DNA of 64,000 bases from Nymphaea colorata (Eukaryota; Streptophyta; Magnoliopsida; Nymphaeales; Nymphaeaceae): contig NC_045146.1 in assembly GCF_008831285.2 (NCBI RefSeq), positions 19,669,289 to 19,733,288 on the forward strand. Reading direction: 5' to 3'. Made by a program: the position numbers and the translations under genes. Below, piece after piece: positions 59,661 to 64,000 of this stretch (position 1 is its first letter; the number at the start of each line of letters is the position of its first letter). The notes under the pieces were generated by a model. It did no database searches. It had not been told where the DNA came from and worked only from the letters and a program-made list of their open reading frames with translations.

Positions 59661-61180
59661 TAGGTTTACCAAGTAGATGTATAAGAGGGATGAATTAGTC
59701 AATGTGAAAAGTATAAGGTTGTAATGAAGATTAGATTATATTTTATAAAAATGGGTTGTCACATTAAATTTGGTTATTTTTAGTAACTTTACTTTTGTCA
59801 CCCCTTAAATGTTTTAGTGGCATGGGGGCAGTGTGAAGGTGAAGAAAAATTGATATGGTTGCCATTATTTTGTGTGCAACTAGTGCAACTCTCTTGTTTA
59901 GTTGCAACCATTGAGTTTGGTTACGAATATGCCCTCTACATTACCAAAGACCTACAAATTGATTGTTTTAATTACCTGTAATTTGTGGTATTAAAAGGCT
60001 TAACAATAGCTGGTTTAACTAGAGAAATGTGAAAAATCATGTCTCTAGTTAAATTCTCGTAGGCGCTATGCTCCTGAATCTTAAGGTGGTAGGACCTTGT
60101 ATTTGAACTGAAACATGCACCGATGTCATGTCAACACACAATTCAAATGTAATCTTCACTCTCTCACGTTCATTTGAATAGTCAAATATAAGTGCAAATT
60201 TGAATGACACCCAAAATGGTTTTTTTTGGTGATCAGATGTAATTTTGCCTCCAAAATGCCGTTTTCGTTGTGTTTGAGTGATGAACAATGTTGTCAAGAA
60301 AGAATGAACAACCTGACCTCTATTAGGTTTGTTCAAATAATAATCTAACTCAATCAATTCTGAATCTGCAAAAAATTATTAAGAAGCTTTTCAATAAATG
60401 AGAAACATGAAAATAATTGGAAATATGTAAAAACAAATCCAAAGTAATATGTGGCACTCATAAATTTGCTACCAAATCAAATACTACAACTATTTGTCAC
60501 ATTCTTTGTTTTACTTAAAAATCTGTAATTAGGCGACAAAGTTCTGGATCCGGTTTGAGAATTTTGCCGACTTTTAATGTATCTGATCCGATTCCAGTTC
60601 AACTTACGACACGTTTTATTGTCATGGATTCGATTCCTTTGCAGCTTTGCTTGTAAAGGGGGCATGATATTTTGGGCATGAGGAGAAAAAAAAGAAACTT
60701 ATTACTAATACCTTAACTGACTAAATCTACGCAGATCTCATGCCTTATTACTAATAAATAAAATTTATGTTTATACAAATTTCATGAAAAGATAAAAAGC
60801 ATATCCAATTTTATAGTCGCGTTTGGATTTGTTACGTAGATTTTATTTAATGCGACCGACCTCATTAGTACGGGTCGAGTTTAATGTTAGAAACCCAGAT
60901 CCGGACCCGCGACCCGAAAGGAATGAATTCAGGTAAGATCCAATTAAATCGGACTGGATGAAGCGTGGATGGATTCGAACCGTAAAGGCCAACGCGGGAT
61001 GGGGAGGGAAAGGCGGTGGTGGTTGATGACGTGCCGACTTCATCTACACGCTTTCAGAAGATGCCCCGAAGAAGCGGTCGGCATCTTCGACCACCCACCA
61101 TCCCTAAGAAAAGTTAGACCGAAATCTGACCGCACGATCCCTCGCTCACCGCTTCATCCCAACCGTTCGTTCACGACCCT
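59661..61180. other. Intergenic, no gene seen
   Basis: AT-rich up to about 60830, then increasingly GC-rich. The open frames at 60049-60357 (-) and 60969-61394 (+) show no recognisable protein. The GC rise ends in a likely promoter. Confidence 0.45.
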
Positions 61181-61186
61181 CCTGCC

Positions 61187-61194
61187 TATAAAGA
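61187..61194 (+). promoter_or_regulatory. Probable TATA box
   Basis: TATAAAGA in a GC/CT-rich setting, followed 25-40 bases later by CT-rich sequence suited to a transcription start (CTCATTCCCTGCCTCTTCGC). This is the most promoter-like site in the right part of the window. Confidence 0.55.
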
Positions 61195-61234
61195 TCCTAC
61201 CTCTGCGGTCTCATTCCCTGCCTCTTCGCCTCTC

Positions 61235-63298
61235 ATGGGCGGGTGTGCCGGTTTGCTGGGTTGCGTCGCTTCGGTTTCCGCCCGTTTGGTTTTCGTTTAT
61301 TTTCTCTTCTCCTGGCTTTTTAGGGTTCTGTTTTTGTTTTTGGGTGGATCGTTTCTTCACGCTTGTTTGGTTTCGTGATTTCGAGATTAATTAGGAACAG
61401 CGGAAGGAATGGGCTTGATCTTGGTCGGGAGAATCGCAGATCAGATTGAAAGTCGCGAAGACTATGTTATTTTGTCAGATCAGATCGAGAGTAGTAAGGC
61501 TGTGTTTTCCCCTTGATTGAATTATTGTTTTTGGGTTTCTTGCTGTGGTGCGGAGGATCTAGTTGGGTCTGATTTTGGAATAAATTTGGTCATCTAGATG
61601 ATCTGATAGCGGAGATAGGGGTGATGTACCGTCGCGGACTTGTTTTGGCTTTGTATACTGGAATTCTGAGGTCGTGAGCCTTGTTATGCAGTTTTGGTTT
61701 TTTCGGGGATGGCGGCCGATGGAAAGGCTGCTTTTTGTTGGTTATTGCTCCTGTTCCCTGACATTTAAAGGTTTCTGGTTTATTGTTTGATGGTTATAGT
61801 ATGAGAGAATGACTTGGAAGCTTGGTTTCGCATTTTGTTATGATGCAGTACTGGCAAGGAAATCAGTATTTTGATGTTAGACTGTCTTCACGGTGGTGTA
61901 GAGAAGTTTGCCAAGATGCGGTTTATGTGAAATTCTATATTTAACTATATTTAGAGATAGTGATCGACCACTGACTTTGTGAACGTGTGTTTCATGATGG
62001 TTCAGGCCCTATCCTTGAAAAGGAGACCTATTCCTAACGTGGACTCGAAAGAAATGATCCGGCGGCGGTTCCTCTTTTCTTCAATTGAAAGGGGGTGTCA
62101 ATTCTCTAGTGGGTTTGATCTATAAGGGGTGAACTCTCTTCTTGGGGTTTAATGTTATCCTATTTGTTTGGCTTTGTAGCTTTTATTCGCTGTTTGCAAG
62201 GAGTGTGGAGGGTCAAAGTTTCCATGAAAACAGTATGCGACGAAGCAACTAATCACTGGGCACAGTATCATTGGGAGCTATCTCTAATCCTATTCTGTGA
62301 CCCCGTGTTGTTTTGAGGGTCTTTCACTCCATTTTTTCATAAATTGCAACCTCTTTCTGGTTGGTAGTTGCCGTCGTTCATGTTGAGACCGTATTGCAGG
62401 ATCACGATCGATTTTTGCACAAGGACAACAATCTGGAGTTGGAAGAAGATCTCTTGAGTGACATGATCATCTTGTCTAACTAACCTGAACTTTTTCTTTT
62501 CGTCATCAACCTTTTCGGGTGTTGGTTAATTGTTTTCAATCAAATGCAGGCTCTCTGCCTTTTCTCGACGCAAGCGTTTGCAAGTTGAATATCAACTACA
62601 ACCTGAAAATAGATCTGTAAGATGTGTCGGACTTCCTCTCATAGTTCATCCTCACTAAACACCTATCTCGATGGTCCTATTGTTCTATTTAAATGGGGGT
62701 TTACACTTTACGTCGTTATCGGATTCTCCTAGTTGTTGGGGTTGGCTTTGAGCCGCTCCGTGGATTAAATGTTGGGCTTTTTTGTTTCTTTAGCAGTTGC
62801 TTCTTTGTGCCTTTAGAGGGCGAGGGTACATCAAGCTCATTGGACATTAGTAAGCCTTTCTCCATTTGTTCTTGTCCACCTGTGTTATATTGGTCTCTCA
62901 TGTCCGCCACAAGCTTTGGTCCCAATTATGGTATTTGTTTTCTGCTTGTATCAGGAAGCCATGGAATATCTAGATCTTCTCATTAATTCGCGGGGTCTTC
63001 CACACGTCCTCTACCCGTTGTGATATCGGTTATGGAAAAAATGAAAGAGTGGTTTGATTTACTCCTTTCCTCATTCGAAATGCTGAGGTTTTTTCTTCCT
63101 TGGAGTTTGCTTTTGATTTTGTCGCCTACATGGCTGGAACACGATCCTTAATATTTCATCTCAAGGGGTATATCTGTTTTATGGTTCATCTCTACGTGTC
63201 TATATTAGGAACTCATGTTGTGGGGATCCTTGCAGGGGTAGCGGTGATGGATGCCTTTATGAGAGTGGTGGTTGGTGGTATGGTTGTGTCTACTTTGT
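61235..63298 (+). other. Leader region of an unidentified gene
   Basis: Downstream of the TATA box a short frame starts at 61235 (MGGCAGLLGCVASVSARLVF, 47 codons, hydrophobic). It may be an upstream ORF. Beyond it lies T/G-rich sequence like a long 5' UTR intron of plants, with acceptor-like TTTTCAATCAAATGCAG near 62550. I could not find an exon with recognisable protein. The frames at 62693 and 63100 are low-confidence. The coding part may lie beyond the window. Confidence 0.3.
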
Positions 63299-64000
63299 CA
63301 CGGCACTAAACTCTGTTGTTCGTTTCTCGTGGGAAAGATGATTCTGATTTGGCCTTTCCAAAGCTTTTTCATCATTTTTCTTCAAACGAAGACTTACTGG
63401 GATAATTTTTTTTTTTCAGAACAAATTAGTAGGACCTAGTAGGGAGCAGTAATAATGCTGCCGGACAACAACCTCCAAAGTGTTATCGGTTTGGATTTAT
63501 CACGACACTGAACTCTGTTGTTCGGTTCTATTGGGGAAGATGATTCTTATTCGGCACTTCCAAAGTTTTGTCACTTTTTCTTCAAGCGAAGACTTACTTG
63601 GATAAGTCACTTGTTCTTTCAGGACAAATTAGTAGGACCTATTAGGGAGCCGTCATAATTGTGCCGGACGACAACCTCCAAAGTGTTATCGGTTTGGATT
63701 TATAGCGGCACTGAACTCTTGGTTGTTCGGTTCTATTGGGGAAGATGATTCTTATTTGGCACTTCCAAAGTTTTTTGTTCACTTTTTCTTCAAGCGAAGA
63801 CTTACTTGTATAAATCACTTGTTCTTTCAGGACAAATTAGTAGGACCTATTAGGGAGCCGTCATAATTGTGCCGGACGACAACCTCCAAAGTGTTATCGG
63901 TTTGGATTTATAGCGGCACTGAACTCTTTGTTGTTCGGTTCTATTGGGGAAGATGATTCTTATTTGGCACTTCCAAAGCTTTTTCGTCACTTTTTCTTCC
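63299..64000. repeat. Tandem array, 202-208-bp unit, at least 3.3 copies, runs off the window
   Basis: The anchor GTTGTTCG recurs at 63315, 63517, 63722 and 63930 (spacings 202, 205, 208). Units share GAAGATGATTCTTATT, TTTTTCTTCAAGCGAAGACT, GACAAATTAGTAGGACCTA, GACAACCTCCAAAGTG and TTATCGGTTTGGATTTA. The first unit is the most diverged; units 2-4 are nearly identical. The growing unit length comes from short T/G insertions. Each unit has a TTCTTTCAG|GACAAATTAG splice-acceptor-like site. The right end is open. Confidence 0.95.

Noticed and set aside
60969..61394. 141-codon frame spanning the TATA box
   Set aside because: It crosses a likely promoter and leader, and the peptide becomes aromatic and low in complexity.
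48154..62052. 17-base match AACGTGGACTCGAAAGA at about 48155 and 62037
   Set aside because: Short isolated identity without extended similarity; probably chance or an old repeat trace.
63299..64000. Array read as rDNA spacer or centromeric satellite
   Set aside because: Only about 3.3 copies are visible, no rRNA sequence is present, and the setting is gene-like; neither label can be supported.

Overview
The window looks like nuclear DNA of a flowering plant. It is AT-rich, with low gene density, GT-AG introns, long (TA)n, (GA)n and (CA)n tracts, and decayed Ty1/copia, Ty3/gypsy and TIR-type elements. It also carries plant-only gene families: Aux/IAA, an AGCVIII kinase with a DFD motif, and a terpene synthase remnant. 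I cannot name the species. No bacterial, organellar, CRISPR, rRNA or convincing tRNA features were seen.

Layout. 0-17 kb is mostly intergenic: an old inverted-end element (1.1-2.4 kb), copia and gypsy pol remnants (2.7-3.75 kb), a 651-bp element with perfect 16-bp inverted ends (4.73-5.38 kb), a possible orphan exon (about 6.0 kb), a SINE-like sequence (7.8 kb) and a MITE (8.4 kb). At 18.59-19.55 kb (+) lies a four-exon Aux/IAA gene whose readable product has only the C-terminal PB1 domain (III/IV). At 23.07-25.31 kb (-) lies a complete two-exon AGC1.5/AGC1.7-type kinase of 550 aa, the clearest gene here. 25.3-32.1 kb is intergenic and rich in microsatellites.

32.3-51.5 kb holds three copies of a plant-specific gene with an N-terminal helical domain (ALWLFLE motif) and a C-terminal RRM-like domain. 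Copy A (32.32-34.06 kb) is intact. Copy B (45.3-46.0 kb) is a recent 2.1-kb partial duplicate that includes the 3' UTR and downstream flank, and is broken in exon 1. Copy C is older: its 5' part (48.36-48.85 kb) is degenerate, about 1.9 kb of foreign sequence with a copia remnant and a 219-bp tandem repeat follows, and its 3' part (50.78-51.51 kb) is still open. Between A and B are a near-perfect hairpin at the duplication edge (35.5-35.9 kb), a TIR element with GA-rich tandem contents (38.4-39.4 kb), an orphan terpene synthase last exon with a 1-nt frameshift (40.05-40.32 kb, +) and an ARM-repeat pseudogene (41.27-41.89 kb, -).

52.9-54.9 kb (-) probably encodes a 43-aa membrane protein with one long intron. 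57.8-59.65 kb is a fold-back and direct-repeat complex built from GAGCTC-rich hAT-like sequence. 61.2 kb has a TATA box and the leader of a gene that cannot be followed. The right edge (63.3-64.0 kb) is a tandem array of a 202-208-bp unit that runs off the window.

The genes do not form a pathway. Aux/IAA (auxin response) and AGCVIII kinase (polar growth and auxin transport signalling) are both auxin-related, but their proximity is probably chance. The main story is local duplication and decay of the RRM-like gene around mobile and palindromic DNA.
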